Shown: positions 26,492 to 37,101, counted from the stretch's first letter. The stretch: DNA of 64,000 nt from JBGQMW01 sp963769845 (GCA_963769845.1 CAVYNL010000005.1:19913-83912); one strand, 5' to 3'. The notes: generated by a model not told the origin, from the letters alone. Numbers and translations are program-made.

Positions 26492-29233
26492 ATGGCTGGA
26501 AAGGTTCTTCTCCTGGCGACTGTTGCTCTACTCGCTTCAGGAATATTTACGTCTTTAGTCAGTATTGAGCGAGTCAAAGCAAGTGGACCTATCTACATTA
26601 GGGCTGATGGAACTGTAAATCCATCATCAGTGCCCATCAGACGAGAGGGAAACAACTACACTTTTGAAGACAACATCTATGATGAAATCATCGTGCAGAA
26701 AGCCAATATAATCATGGACGGTGACGGCTACACTGTGTTGAACCCGAGGGCCTGCGGTATAGACTGTCTGGAGTGACGAAATCACGTTGAAGAGGGTCAA
26801 CATAATTCAGAGGAGGGTTGAGGACGTATTCTTGCTTGAAAGGTCATCGAACATAACCTTGGAATACAACAGCTTAACTCTGCTGCGAACGGAATCAAAA
26901 TCGTTGAGTCATCTAACAATACAATCCTGGGAAACGAAATAGTCAATTCAGCCTATTACGGCTTGGACATTGATGGGTCATACAACACGATCCTAGGTAA
27001 TAGGATAATCGGAGCAAACAGGGGAATCGAAACACGTGGCTCTTTTATACGTTGATGCAAACAATGTGACAAACGCATGGGCTGGTATGTTCATCCTTAG
27101 TTCAACCTACAACAACATCTCTGGTAATGACCTTTTCCACAACGGCGAGTACGGGATGTATGTGGGCGAGTCAAACAACGACAACAATATCTCCGCAAAC
27201 AACTTTGAAAGTTCTAAGTATGGGATAATGTTTGCTGGTTCGTCAAAAAACAATCTCTACTCTGAAAATAACATAGCCGACAACACTCTCTCTGGTGTTA
27301 TATTCCAGCGGGGAATCTCGTCAGGCAACATCTTTTTCCACAACAATTTCGTCGCTAACACAGTCCAAGTAAGTGTGGGTTCACCTGTATTGTGAACACT
27401 TGGGACAATGGCAATATTACAGGTGGAAACTACTGGAGCGACTATCACGGAGTTGACTTTAATGGAGACGGGTTTGGCGACACGCCTATTCTATTGACTC
27501 TAACAACAAGGACAATTATCCGCTCATGATAGAGCGCACTTTCGTTCTTCCACATTTCGCATTCGAGCTTGAAACGCTAAACCTGAGATCATTGCTGATC
27601 CGAGTCCCGACTATCCTGAAACAAGCGAGTATGCCATAGGAAACTATTCTGTCGGAGTGATCTTTCCTGAAAGCAACGGGGCAATAGACCCGAACACTGA
27701 AAACTGGACAGACCAAGAAATAGAGCAAATCATGATAGAATATAGATATGCATTGGACAATTGGAGTTCAATGAACCCAAACGCAAGTCTGAGTTTCACA
27801 GTTGAAACTCATTTCAGAGTACCGACATCCTACGAACCAATTAACCGCAATAGTTCATTTCGCTCCCTGTGGATCGATCAAGTTATGGATTTCTTAGGAT
27901 ACAAAAATACTAATGCCCATAACACAGAAGATTACATCAATGACCTTCGCAGAAAATACAGACACAGACTGGGCCTTCATCATGTTCATTGTAGACTCGG
28001 CCAATGACGCAGATGATATGTTTCCAGATGGATATGGGGGATTCGCGTGCTGGGGAGCAAATCGTTCACCTAATTATCTTGTAATGCCAGTCAAAACCCT
28101 TGATTGGCCAGTGAATCTTGAATTTAGAATCGGTCATGAAATGGGGCACATCTTCTGGGCGTAAGACGAGTATGCCACGGGCACTCAGCAATTGGGCAAC
28201 TTGGGTTATCTTAACGTTACTGACATAGATGGTTCAGGGTGTCTCATGGACTCAATTCATACTTGGAATATTTCAGGCAAACCTGACGGCTTGAATGGAA
28301 CATGGGGACAGATAGGCTGGCGGGACAGTATCGGCAACGGAGTCCTAGACATAGTTGACACGCCACAACAAATCTACCTCAACCCATACACGAGGGTTGG
28401 GAACAGAATCAACGTGACTGGCACAGCGACCGTAACTCCGACACAGAACAGAAACCCGATGGGAAGTCAAATGAACGTTGAGATCAACAAGATACAGTCA
28501 GTGCAATTCCTGCTGGACGAAGGGGAATGGCTGAACGCATCCATTATGCCGACAACTGTCAGAAAACTCTTGAAGTATCCAAGCACCTACTTCGACAAGC
28601 AAACCTATGCCATAGTGAACTTCGCGTTCTCGACGCCTGAATTAACTCCAGGCAACCATTTAATCCAAATCAGGGCAACCAACCGATGGGGAATCTCCGG
28701 GTATGCTAATCAAACGGTAACGATTCCAGAGATGACTCATGACATCGCCATAACAGGCATGCCCCCGTACAGGACAATAGTGCCTAACAGGACAATGACA
28801 TCCATAAACGTCACAATAGCCAATCAAGGCGACTTTCAAGAAACCTTCACCATCATAGCGTCCTACAACTCGACAGCCTTTGCTTCACAGATGATCACTG
28901 TTGGTAACGGTAGCTCCGTCAAATGGCTCGTCATCTGGAACACGACTGGAGTCAACCTAGGCAACTACATCATAACAACGATAGCTGGTCAACTGCCAGG
29001 AGAAACGGACACCGCAGACAACCAGCTTTTCCTCTCTGATGCAGGTCTCAATACTTGGGGACATCAACGGCGACGGCAGAGTGGACATGAAGGACGTGTC
29101 CAAAGTGGCAGCGGGGTTTCAAGCCACACCAGGACAGCCTAGATGGACCGTGAACGGAGACCTGGACGAAAACGGCGTCATAAACATGAAGGACATTTCA
29201 ACCATAGCGAAAGAGTTCGGCAAAATCGTCTAG
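26492..29233 (+). pseudogene. broken secreted beta-helix / metalloprotease-like / dockerin protein
   Basis: One ancestral protein of about 900 residues can be traced through six or more frame changes. In order: a signal peptide (MAGKVLLLATVALLASG); beta-helix coils in three frames (ITLKRVNIIQRRVEDVFLLE, NTILGNEIVNSAYYGLDI, NNISGNDLFHNGEYGMYV, then GGNYWSDYHGVDFNGDG); a protease-like domain with FRIGHEMGHIFWA, an in-frame TAA (28162-28164), then DEYATGTQQLG; a CARDB-like domain (HDIAITGMPPYRTIVPNRT); and a dockerin tail (GDINGDGRVDMKDVSKVA, NMKDISTIAKEFGK). The HExxH motif is complete apart from the stop codon just after it. Either it is a pseudogene or the local sequence is poor. Confidence 0.8.
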
Positions 29234-29370
29234 CATCTTGAACGCGGAAAGAAAGACTTATTTTCGCGCAGTTTCAATATCACACTGGTATATCAAGAAC
29301 AACGAAAAGCGAATTACGAGTTTGGGCTATCGGCTCAAACCACAGCTTTGCCTACCAATCACCCCTGATA

Positions 29371-30483
29371 GTGACTGCAAATGCCAAGAGGTACGTGTGG
29401 AACTCGACAAGTGGTCCAGTGCCACTACAGAGTGGAAGCATCAACGTCACGGCTCCACAAACAGTGACTGGAAACTACAAAACGCAGTATTACTTGGCAG
29501 TCAACTCGACTTATGACTCGCCGAATCCCGCGAGCGGATGGTGTGAAGAGAATGCAAGCGTTGCAGCATCAGTGTCTTCAGTAGTCTCGGGTCCTGCGGG
29601 CACGCGGTACGTGTGCACGGGCTGGACGGGCACAGGAAGCGTCCCATCTGGTGGCGGAGGTTCTTCGTTCTCGTTCGTTATCAATCAGTCTTCAAGCATT
29701 ATTTGGAATTGGAAGACTCAGTATCTTCTGACGGTCTCCACGAGCCCTGACGGGTTGAACCCACAACCAACAAGAACTCCACAAGGAGAGAATGCTTCTG
29801 CAAACAGTTGGTGGTACGACTCTTCTGTTGGTGTGGCCTTGTCAGCTCAGGCGGTTGACGGATACGCGTTTACCCACTGGGGCGTTGACGGCGTTTCTCA
29901 AGGCTTAGGGACAACCCCGGTCTCTGCAACTATGAACACTACGCACACTGTCACAGCCTACTACACGTCCAGCGGTGCTGTTCCTGATATTGCAACGGTC
30001 AACGTGACGTGCTCCAAGACGACCGTGGGGCAAGGGTACGCGGTGGCAATTAATGTCACGGTAGAAAACCACGGAGTCGATGCTGAGTCATTCAACCTCA
30101 CAGTGTACGCCAACACAACCGTTGTTGCCTTTCAGACGGTGACTCTTGAAAGTGGAAACTCCACAACGGTCACGATCGTCTGGAACACGACTGGCTTTGG
30201 AATTGGCAACTACACGGTGAGTGCTTATGCAGAGCCTGTTCCAGGCGAAACGAACACTGCAGACAACACGTTTAATGATGGTGTTGTAAACGTTTCAATT
30301 CAAGGAGATGTCAATGGAGACCGCAGAGTGGACATGAAAGACATAGGCTACATCGCCAGACGGTTCCTGGTTCCCGCGTCAGATCCGCTGTGGGATTCGA
30401 ACGCGGACATCAACGGTGACGGGAAAATTGACATGAAGGACATAGGCATCGCGGCGAGGAACTTCGCAGAACACTACCCATAA
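29371..30483 (+). CDS. dockerin-tailed extracellular protein, 5' end missing
   Basis: GTG 29371 is the only standard start, but conserved-looking sequence (RVWAIGSNHSFAYQSPLIV) is open back to a stop at 29239-29241, so the true N-terminus and signal peptide are lost. Repeated Ig-like or big-tandem modules (QYYLAVNSTYDSPNPASGW; QYLLTVSTSPDGLNPQP) are followed by a CARDB domain (VPDIATVNVTCSKTTVGQGY) and two dockerin segments (GDVNGDRRVDMKDIGYIA, ADINGDGKIDMKDIGIAA). It is probably the tail of a larger exoprotein that was truncated beside the broken gene to its left. Confidence 0.7.
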   Translation: MTANAKRYVWNSTSGPVPLQSGSINVTAPQTVTGNYKTQYYLAVNSTYDSPNPASGWCEENASVAASVSSVVSGPAGTRYVCTGWTGTGSVPSGGGGSSFSFVINQSSSIIWNWKTQYLLTVSTSPDGLNPQPTRTPQGENASANSWWYDSSVGVALSAQAVDGYAFTHWGVDGVSQGLGTTPVSATMNTTHTVTAYYTSSGAVPDIATVNVTCSKTTVGQGYAVAINVTVENHGVDAESFNLTVYANTTVVAFQTVTLESGNSTTVTIVWNTTGFGIGNYTVSAYAEPVPGETNTADNTFNDGVVNVSIQGDVNGDRRVDMKDIGYIARRFLVPASDPLWDSNADINGDGKIDMKDIGIAARNFAEHYP

Positions 30484-30547
30484 CAAGCAGCCCAGGACGA
30501 GCTGACCGCCCATGAACTTGGTCTCTTGCTTATGCTTTGCTGGCATT

Positions 30548-30802
30548 CTAGCTTTGGGCGGACTCGTGTTTTTCTTTTCGTTTTCGAGTTTCTTTCTGGA
30601 TTTTTCTGTAGGCTGCCCGAAGTTGCAGGAGTAGAACGGCTACGTAGACTGCCATGACCCCAATCAGAATCAGTTCTATGTAAAGCGAGAGAAGATCCGT
30701 GCCTCCGAGGCTCCACCATCCTGTCAATCTGAGATACAGCATCAGACCTAGGATTGGAATAGTAAACGCGAAGAATGCAGCGTACCAGTTTTTCTTTGTC
30801 AA
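30548..30802 (-). CDS. small two-helix membrane protein
   Basis: 84 residues. Two membrane helices (about 7-26, and 38-60: LYIELILIGVMAVYVAVLL) are followed by a basic tail (RKIQKETRKRKEKHES). It converges with the dockerin gene to its left. The family is not recognised; composition and helix pattern are those of real archaeal membrane proteins. Confidence 0.6.
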   Translation of the reverse strand: MTKKNWYAAFFAFTIPILGLMLYLRLTGWWSLGGTDLLSLYIELILIGVMAVYVAVLLLQLRAAYRKIQKETRKRKEKHESAQS

Positions 30803-30843
30803 CGATGTTGACCACAGTTACTCCAGCGCGTGCACTACTTTGT

Positions 30844-31311
30844 CTACTTTTCTGAGGGCTGGAAAATCTCGCATGGGTCTTGCCTTCTCCATAATTCTAT
30901 GTCGCGGCTGTAGCTTCTGGGGCATTTGGGCTTCATGTAGTATCTGCAGTCGCCGCATTTCATTCCTGGAGGTGCCTCAGAGAGTGCGGCGGTTTCTGGT
31001 AGTTGCGAGTTTTCTGGCTCCTTCTCTGACTTCTGTAGCTCAGGCAGGTCGCAGCTTATGTTGCACTGCTCGCGCAGGCTGCAGGAGTAGCAACAAGCGT
31101 CCTTGACCTCGTTGCGGCATGCTTCTGCTCTGAGCGCGCCCATATCGCTCTCCTTCACAGCCTGGCAACTGTCGTCTCCGACGAGATATTCACACTCAAA
31201 ATCCGGAGGTTTTACATTTTTCTTCAAAAGCTTTCTCCTGCTCGAACATCGCCAACCAATATAACTGGCACTACCGCCCACTTTAACTCTACCCCAACGC
31301 ACAATCGCCAT
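30844..31311 (-). CDS. Cys-rich protein, probably metal- or FeS-binding
   Basis: 155 residues from ATG 31311 (MAIVRWGRVKVGG). Twelve or more cysteines fall in clusters: FECEYLVGDDSC, then CRNEVKDACCYSCSLREQC with NISC, and near the C-terminus MKCGDCRYYMKPKCPRS and PCEIF. The pattern suggests two or three zinc or iron-sulfur sites. A proline/glutamate-rich linker separates the two halves. I cannot name a family. Confidence 0.6.
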   Translation of the reverse strand: MAIVRWGRVKVGGSASYIGWRCSSRRKLLKKNVKPPDFECEYLVGDDSCQAVKESDMGALRAEACRNEVKDACCYSCSLREQCNISCDLPELQKSEKEPENSQLPETAALSEAPPGMKCGDCRYYMKPKCPRSYSRDIELWRRQDPCEIFQPSEK

Positions 31312-31478
31312 TTTGGGAATGGACAAGGGTTCAAGCGAGATAAGATCGGTTTCTGCTTTGCACACATGCGCGCACGTCTATTACTCGATTGATGCAAGGA
31401 TATGCTCCGACGACAATCGGTCGGTTTGCTCGTGCATACCACGGGTACTGCAGTTTGTGCTCGTAGCGCGCGAGGGGG

Positions 31479-32877
31479 CTAAAGGTCATATTCTTCCATG
31501 TATGTCGGTGCGCTCACTTCCCACCCGTCCTTAGAGCGGAGATAGTTCTCCAGGCTCTGGATCGGTTCCTCTTCGCCATGGGTCAGAAAGACGTGTTTCG
31601 GCGGGATTTTGAAGTTGTTGAGCCAGCGTTCCAGGTCGTTCATGCCGGCGTGGGCGGAAAAGGCCTCTATCTTTTCGATCTTCATCCTGACTGAATAGGT
31701 CTGTCCGAGGATTCTGACAGGAGAAACACCGTCTAGGATTTGTCGTCCCAGCGTTCCAGCCGGCTGGTACCCGACGAAGAGAAGTGTGGATTCTGGACGG
31801 GTTATCTCTCTCACCAGGTGATGTTTGATTCGTCCTCCTGTGATCATTCCGGAGCCGGCCATGATGATTGTTGAGCCTTTGATCGGGTTGATCGCCTTGG
31901 ACGCCTCAACAGATTCGGCGAGTTTTAGGCCTGGGAATTCGAAGGGGGATTGACCACTCTGGAAGAGTTCCTGCGTTTCTTTGTCAAAATACTCCTGGCA
32001 CCGTTCGAAGACTTTCGTGATTTCGATGGCCATAGGGCTGTCGAGAAACGTAACGATATAAGGGATTCTTTTCGTGCGTGCCAAGCGGTTAAAGTGATAC
32101 AGCAGCTCTTGAGCACGTTCGATGGCGAAGGTGGGGATCAGAAGATTTCCGCCTGCCGATATTGTGCCGTTGACGACTTTGCAGAGTTTGTCTTCGATGT
32201 CCTGCGGGTTGTCGTGGTTGCGGTCTCCGTAGGTGGACTCCATGACCACGTAGTCTGCTCGGTCAAAGACGGAGGGGTTGTTGGTAAGGGGCTTGTCCCA
32301 CTGGCCGATATCTCCCGAGAAGATGATGTTCTGTGACTCGTTCTCATTCTGGATGATGATCTCAATCATGGCTGAACCGAGGATGTGTCCTGCGTCGTGG
32401 AAACAGATTTTGACTCGGTCGTTCAGAGGGAGGTATTCTTCATAAGGGACGTCTTTTAGGAGGGGAAAGCACTCCTCGGCATCATGGACTGTGTACAGAG
32501 GGGTTTCCCGGTAGGGTCCACTTCGAGCCTTCTCTGGCGTGGCGTTCTTTCTTGAAAGCGGCATCTTCCTCCTGCATGCGAGCAGAATCTAGAATCACGA
32601 TCGGGAACAACTCCTTGGAAGCGGGAGTCAGCAGGATTTTTCCGGTAAACCCTTCCTTGACAAGCTTGGGAATAAGCCCTGAGTGGTCCAGGTGAACGTG
32701 GGTTAAAAGAAGATACTGGATTTGGCCTGGAGGGACGGGGAAGGGCTTCCAATTTCTGTACGAGTAGTCGCGTTCCTGAAACAGTCCGCAATCGACTAGG
32801 ATCTTCAGTCCGCCAGCATCCAGAAAATAGCTTGAACCGGTCACTTGACGCGTTGCCCCCAAGAACCTTATTTTCAT
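31479..32877 (-). CDS. beta-CASP metallo-nuclease (MBL fold RNase), frameshifted once
   Basis: ATG 32877 opens MKIRFLGATRQVTGSSYF. The MBL metal motif is LTHVHLDHSG (H60, H62, D64, H65). Near 32530-32545 one extra base breaks the frame after HAREG, and the sequence continues RSGPYRETPLYTVHDAEECF in the next frame to 31479. Later motifs are present: CFHDAGHILGSAM, GDIGQWDKPL, the beta-CASP block YVVMESTYGDRNHD, and FSAHAGMNDLERWL. Corrected length is about 465 residues, matching archaeal CPSF-like or RNase J-like nucleases without KH domains. It acts in RNA processing or decay. Confidence 0.85.
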
Positions 32878-33044
32878 GAACCTCTACCTTACGCTCACAT
32901 CTCTCGTTTCTACCCTATCAGTCCTTCGCCCAGTGCGCACTACTCACTATTCTTTTGGGATTCTTTTTTCTTTGAATGACAACTCGCCAGAGCTCGTTTT
33001 CCGAATTCCAGGTGATCAGCATGCTCAGAGCGTGAGAAGAAGGT

Positions 33045-33338
33045 TTGAATAGTTCAAGGATTCTCTTAGGGACTGGTGATCTGGAGTTGGGTGAGCTCAA
33101 GACAATAATGGCGAAGATCGAATCTGACGTGCTGCACGTTCCAGAAGAGCTGAAAGAAATACTCGGTCCTGACACGAAAATCATCGCTGGCACAGCCGCT
33201 TGCATCTTGTTTTCTGCAGGCACCTCCTACGCAGATGTCCTGAGAAGTCTTCAATTAATACAGGAAGACATACAACTTCGCCTTTCGAAAGAGAAGTCAG
33301 AAGCATCAAAACCAAGTAGAAAAAGAACAGTGCGATAG
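33045..33338 (+). CDS. hypothetical protein, ~97 residues
   Basis: The start is TTG 33045 or ATG 33108 (MAKIESDVLHVPEELKEILG). There is a soluble N-terminal part, a small hydrophobic stretch (IIAGTAACILFSAGTSY) and a basic C-terminus (SKPSRKRTVR). It lies between the nuclease and DUF3160 genes. No family is recognised. Confidence 0.5.
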   Translation: MNSSRILLGTGDLELGELKTIMAKIESDVLHVPEELKEILGPDTKIIAGTAACILFSAGTSYADVLRSLQLIQEDIQLRLSKEKSEASKPSRKRTVR

Positions 33339-33403
33339 GACCCAGGGCGCGGGCCTATCTCGCCGATCAAGATCTGGTTTCTCGCGCCGCTAGTAATGCG
33401 CTG

Positions 33404-35680
33404 TCATGTCTGGGTTGATGGTGCTCTGTGCTTCTTGGCCTTGGTCATTCTTGTCGTCACTGCAGCCGCTATCGTTGCGGTCATTATTGAGATCAAGGCG
33501 ATCATGCCGTATTCTGGTGTAGGCCATGGTAGGCTAGTTCCGTAAACGTCTTTGAGCCATTCGGGGACGTACTCGGTTCTGTTGTCCCATGCCAGCATGG
33601 TTTTCCATTCATCATCGTTGAGCCTCTCGGTTCCGATGAGTCTGAACTCGTAGTAGGAGAATACGGGTCCTACTGCCGCCACCAGCGTTCCGTCAGGTCT
33701 GGGATAGAAGACTATCACCGCGTTCACGAAGCCGTCTCCGACGTGCAGTATTTGAGGGGGGTCTTCAACGTCACCGGGGCCGAACGTGGCGACATCCGCT
33801 ATGACTGGGACGTCGAGAATTGAGGTGTAGTTCGCGCATTCTGAAATATAGTGAATCGTGTTGACGTACCATCCAACGGGGCCGCCGGACATACAGCCGT
33901 ACACGAGATTCTTCAGGAAGTCTGTTTCCTCCTGTGCAAGCGGCTCGCTGGCCAATTCTTTCGTGGAGATCGTTTCGAGTGCTCGGGTTGCGTTCTTCAG
34001 AGTTTCTAAGCATTGCGTGATCGTTGGCGTGACATCGTTCGGAGGCATGATGTTGACTGCCTCTGACGTTTTCTCGCAGAGCTTCTGCATTCTTGAGTAG
34101 AACGTGGGGTTGGGTTCAGCGAAGGCTTCTGGGTAGCTGCAGAGGTACCCCGGGATGTACGTTTGTTTCGCGTACAGTATTGTATCGTGTCTTAGTTGAG
34201 CCCAGCTTCCTAAGCCCGTGTTGAGTTTTTCATCTTGCCAGGCGAGAGTCTTCATAAACTGTGGGTAGACGTCTCCGTATTCAACGTCAACGAGACTTTG
34301 AAGGGCGTGCATCCACGCCGTGTATGACGAGCGTGTCCAGTCTTCTTCTGTGAGGTTGTCGAAATTCTGCTTGAGCGCTGACAGATTTCTCGTGTAGCCA
34401 GTGTAGTTGAAGTCTGGAATGAGCAGCTGGTATGCCCGTTCTGAGCCTAAAACGGCAAAAACATCTGCGCCTTTGGGCATGATTCGTCTCTTTCCCTCAG
34501 AGTTGCGTCCCACCTTGTCCCAGCAGAGCATCTGGAAAATGTAAGAGTCGGGTACGTAACGTTGGCCCATGAATTGAAAGACGATCGGATAACGCGGAAG
34601 AGGTACGTCCGTGGCTGCCAGCAGAGCTTGTGACAGTATCTTCTGCTGATATGCCGGTTTGGCCAGCTCTTCCCTCAGTCTTGTCAGGCCACCGTTCTCA
34701 GCAATAAGATCCAAGTATTGTTCAGAGTTTCCGAAGACCTTGTGAAGGGCAGTCTCGAGGTTCAGCAGGTTTATCGAGTCACTCTCACCTATTAGAGCAC
34801 TGGTTACGTTGTACAAAAGGATCCAATTGTCATAATACTGCTGATTTGCCTTGAGTATGTCTCTCATGTAGACGATGGCAGCGTCATCTATGTGGCTGGT
34901 TGTCCACTCGTATTGTTCGTCGTTGCGCGGGACAAAGACTGGAAAGTTGCCGTACCACATGAACGTGCGGAAATATCTCTCGAGCTCAGGCACACCGACG
35001 TAGTGGCCTCGCACTTTGAACTGGGTGAAATCGTAACTAACGACGGAGTAGTAGGGGCTCTCTGGAAAATTCCATGTTCCAGCTTGGATGAATTGGAGGT
35101 CGTTGCTGTAGATCTGGTCTAGATAGAAGTTCTCGTCGGCCGAGAGTTCAGGCGGCAGACTGACGTTCTGACCTGTTATAAGGGACAGGCCCACGGCGAA
35201 GTAGACAGTCGCGTTTCTGACAGCCCAGTATTTCACAGACCCGTCATTTGCCATCTTACTGTAATCGTTTAGTGTTGTGTTGAAGGCGTACTGGGTCATT
35301 TCACGGACCATTGGATAGAAGGTTTCTTTCTCCAACATTCTCACAGAGCAGTCAAAGACCACGTGAAAGAGCTGGAGGATGGAGTCGGTCGTGACGAACA
35401 CTGGTAGGTCCTTCGTGTAGACTTGTGAATAGTAGAAGTCTTCAAACCGCAACGTTGGTTTCCACATGTCTGAAGTGTTTGGAGTTTCGACAACGACGAA
35501 ACCGTTGTTTTTGAGCATGGTCTCTTGCTCGGAAGTGAGGTTGAAGGCCGCTTTGACCGCATTGTAGTAGCTTACGCTGGAAGGGTCGAAAGAAGTCGCG
35601 GTGCGCGCAAGAATGTTTGATGCGGAGGAGAACAACATCAGGAATAGCAGAATCAGCACAATGGCTTGATGAGCCTTCAT
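33404..35680 (-). CDS. secreted DUF3160 family protein with C-terminal anchor
   Basis: 758 residues from ATG 35680, chosen because it directly precedes a classic signal peptide (MKAHQAIVLILLFLMLFSSA) and has GGTGGG four bases upstream; ATG 35755 is possible. The large extracellular domain (YYSQVYTKDLPVFVTTDSIL, LFHVVFDCSVRMLEKETFYP, LPRYPIVFQFMGQRYVPDS) matches the DUF3160 family, whose role is unknown. A last membrane helix (about 727-745) and a basic tail would hold it on the cell surface. At 758 residues it is unbroken, unlike several neighbours. Confidence 0.8.
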   Translation of the reverse strand: MKAHQAIVLILLFLMLFSSASNILARTATSFDPSSVSYYNAVKAAFNLTSEQETMLKNNGFVVVETPNTSDMWKPTLRFEDFYYSQVYTKDLPVFVTTDSILQLFHVVFDCSVRMLEKETFYPMVREMTQYAFNTTLNDYSKMANDGSVKYWAVRNATVYFAVGLSLITGQNVSLPPELSADENFYLDQIYSNDLQFIQAGTWNFPESPYYSVVSYDFTQFKVRGHYVGVPELERYFRTFMWYGNFPVFVPRNDEQYEWTTSHIDDAAIVYMRDILKANQQYYDNWILLYNVTSALIGESDSINLLNLETALHKVFGNSEQYLDLIAENGGLTRLREELAKPAYQQKILSQALLAATDVPLPRYPIVFQFMGQRYVPDSYIFQMLCWDKVGRNSEGKRRIMPKGADVFAVLGSERAYQLLIPDFNYTGYTRNLSALKQNFDNLTEEDWTRSSYTAWMHALQSLVDVEYGDVYPQFMKTLAWQDEKLNTGLGSWAQLRHDTILYAKQTYIPGYLCSYPEAFAEPNPTFYSRMQKLCEKTSEAVNIMPPNDVTPTITQCLETLKNATRALETISTKELASEPLAQEETDFLKNLVYGCMSGGPVGWYVNTIHYISECANYTSILDVPVIADVATFGPGDVEDPPQILHVGDGFVNAVIVFYPRPDGTLVAAVGPVFSYYEFRLIGTERLNDDEWKTMLAWDNRTEYVPEWLKDVYGTSLPWPTPEYGMIALISIMTATIAAAVTTRMTKAKKHRAPSTQT

Positions 35681-35783
35681 CTTCCCACCCGATTGAACAG
35701 GGGAGTCAAGCCCTTGATTAGCCTTGTGGAAGAATGCCGAATGTGCATCTAGCATCACTACACATACACTGGGGTTTCGATAG

Positions 35784-35791
35784 ATTTTATA
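35784..35791 (-). promoter_or_regulatory. TATA box upstream of the DUF3160 gene
   Basis: On the minus strand TATAAAAT lies about 25-30 bases before the first in-frame ATG pair (35758/35755). The transcript would then start close to that ATG, leaving a leader of about 80 bases for the preferred start at 35680. Confidence 0.45.
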
Positions 35792-36040
35792 CTAAGCCTT
35801 GGGACAAAGTGTTCTAGCATCTAGTACGGTCTATTGAACATGCGCTAGGACACCAAAAATGTATATGGCGTCATGAAGGTGCAGGCGCGTTTTTCAGAGA
35901 TTGCGCTCGATGGCGTCTTCCATATCGGTCTGTCATGATGTTCACTGCGGGTGCGCTCGGTGCTGACGTTGACCTGAAGGTTACAGGTGGTCTTCATGGG
36001 CTTTGTTTCTCTGTCAACATTAAGGCTCTGCCAATGTGCA

Positions 36041-36334
36041 CTAGTCTAGCAGTTTGGCGAGTTCTTCGAAGGCCTGCAGGAAGTTCTTTCCTTTTTCAGT
36101 CGTCGTGTAGACGATTCTTCTCTTTTCTCTGGAAGTTTCCAGCAGTTCTGACCTAGAAAGCTTTGGAAGGTATTTGTTCAGTTGTTCAGAGCTTAACCCG
36201 GCTTTGCACATCAGTTCCGTTTTTCTCATGCCGCTGATGGCAAGTAATAGAATGTCCGAAATGATTATGAATGAGTCTCTGCGGAAGCGTGCGCCATTGC
36301 CTCTCAATTGAGGGAACAAGCTGCGCGACAACAT
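36041..36334 (-). CDS. winged-helix regulator (ArnR1/HTH_45-like)
   Basis: 97 residues from ATG 36334, which lies about 27 bases from a TATA element, so the message may be leaderless; TTG 36346 is also in frame. The winged helix is complete: FIIISDILLLAISGMRKTEL, MCKAGLSSEQLNKYL, SRSELLETSREKRRIVYTTT. This is the compact archaeal single-domain regulator type. Two inverted repeats lie just upstream (36365-36380 and 36395-36428), one overlapping the TATA region, as expected for autoregulation. Confidence 0.75.
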   Translation of the reverse strand: MLSRSLFPQLRGNGARFRRDSFIIISDILLLAISGMRKTELMCKAGLSSEQLNKYLPKLSRSELLETSREKRRIVYTTTEKGKNFLQAFEELAKLLD

Positions 36335-36364
36335 CAAGTCTTTCAAATGATACGAGACGTTTAT

Positions 36365-36380
36365 ACCTTATCGTTAAGGT
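36365..36380. promoter_or_regulatory. palindromic operator of the wHTH gene
   Basis: ACCTTA-TCGT-TAAGGT is a perfect 6+4+6 palindrome whose left half runs into the minus-strand TATA element GGTATAAACG (36368-36359). Binding here would block TBP/TFB. Confidence 0.6.
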
Positions 36381-36394
36381 CAGCACAACGTTAG

Positions 36395-36428
36395 AATCGT
36401 TCAATTCATGAGGTCACTATGAACGATT
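36395..36428. repeat. second inverted repeat upstream of the wHTH gene
   Basis: AATCGTTC (36395-36402) and GAACGATT (36421-36428) are perfect 8-base inverted copies 18 bases apart. They lie upstream of the TATA box, where an activator or a second repressor dimer could sit. Confidence 0.5.
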
Positions 36429-36554
36429 ATCATTAGACGCAATAACAAGCTTCAGTTAGCACGACTGCAAACGTACGCGCGCGCTTAATTCCACACCTCT
36501 AGCAGAAAAGAACCTATACCAAAGGCCCAGCTTACAGGTGATGTCTCTGCGAGA

Positions 36555-36965
36555 ATGGCAATCATGGCTGAGTCCAAGGTTAGGCTCTACGTGAAAAGCG
36601 TCAAGACCGTGACGGGGACTAGAGAGATAGAACGCGAGGTGGTCCGCACGCGTGCCCGTACGATAGAGACAGAACCGACACACGACTATATACTTCCAGG
36701 GGATCAGCAGAAAGCTGCTGAAATGATCAGAAGAATCGCCTGCAAACATGGTTTTGAAGTTGAGGTGGTTGACGTAACGAGGGAAAATGTTCTTCGCAGG
36801 ATATTGCAGAAAGAGCGAGAGGGAATAAGGATTTTCCCAACTTTGATTGCGAGCTCAGGAGAGAGACTTGAAGGCAGCCTCAGTGAAATGCAAGTTGAGT
36901 CCGTTTTTTCTCGTTTGGCTGAAGCTGAGTTTCGTCGGAAGCTCTCCGCTTTCACATCTAGATAA
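36555..36965 (+). CDS. thioredoxin-fold-like protein without CxxC
   Basis: 136 residues. The middle and C-terminal parts follow a thioredoxin/glutaredoxin plan: AAEMIRRIACKHGFEVEVVD, VTRENVLRRILQ, GIRIFPTLIASSGERLEGSL (with a cis-Pro-like FPTL), then a last helix. No CxxC is present and the only Cys is in the first helix (IACKHG), so a redox role is doubtful. The N-terminal 35 residues are basic strands. The similarity is seen in the pattern only. Confidence 0.55.
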   Translation: MAIMAESKVRLYVKSVKTVTGTREIEREVVRTRARTIETEPTHDYILPGDQQKAAEMIRRIACKHGFEVEVVDVTRENVLRRILQKEREGIRIFPTLIASSGERLEGSLSEMQVESVFSRLAEAEFRRKLSAFTSR

Positions 36966-37101
36966 GTATCACGCGCGCGTTCGTTGGCAATCCGTTGAAG
37001 GTTCGACCACCTAAGGTTTTGGCATTTTTTCACAATAGAGGAATCATTGGCTCTGGCGGGGAAGTCAGGTAAATGCTTTTGGGGGTAAGGGAGAGTGAAA
37101 G

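Noticed and set aside
28162..28164. Pyrrolysine or other recoding at the stop in the protease-like gene
   Set aside because: The codon is TAA, whereas pyrrolysine uses TAG, and many frameshifts surround it.
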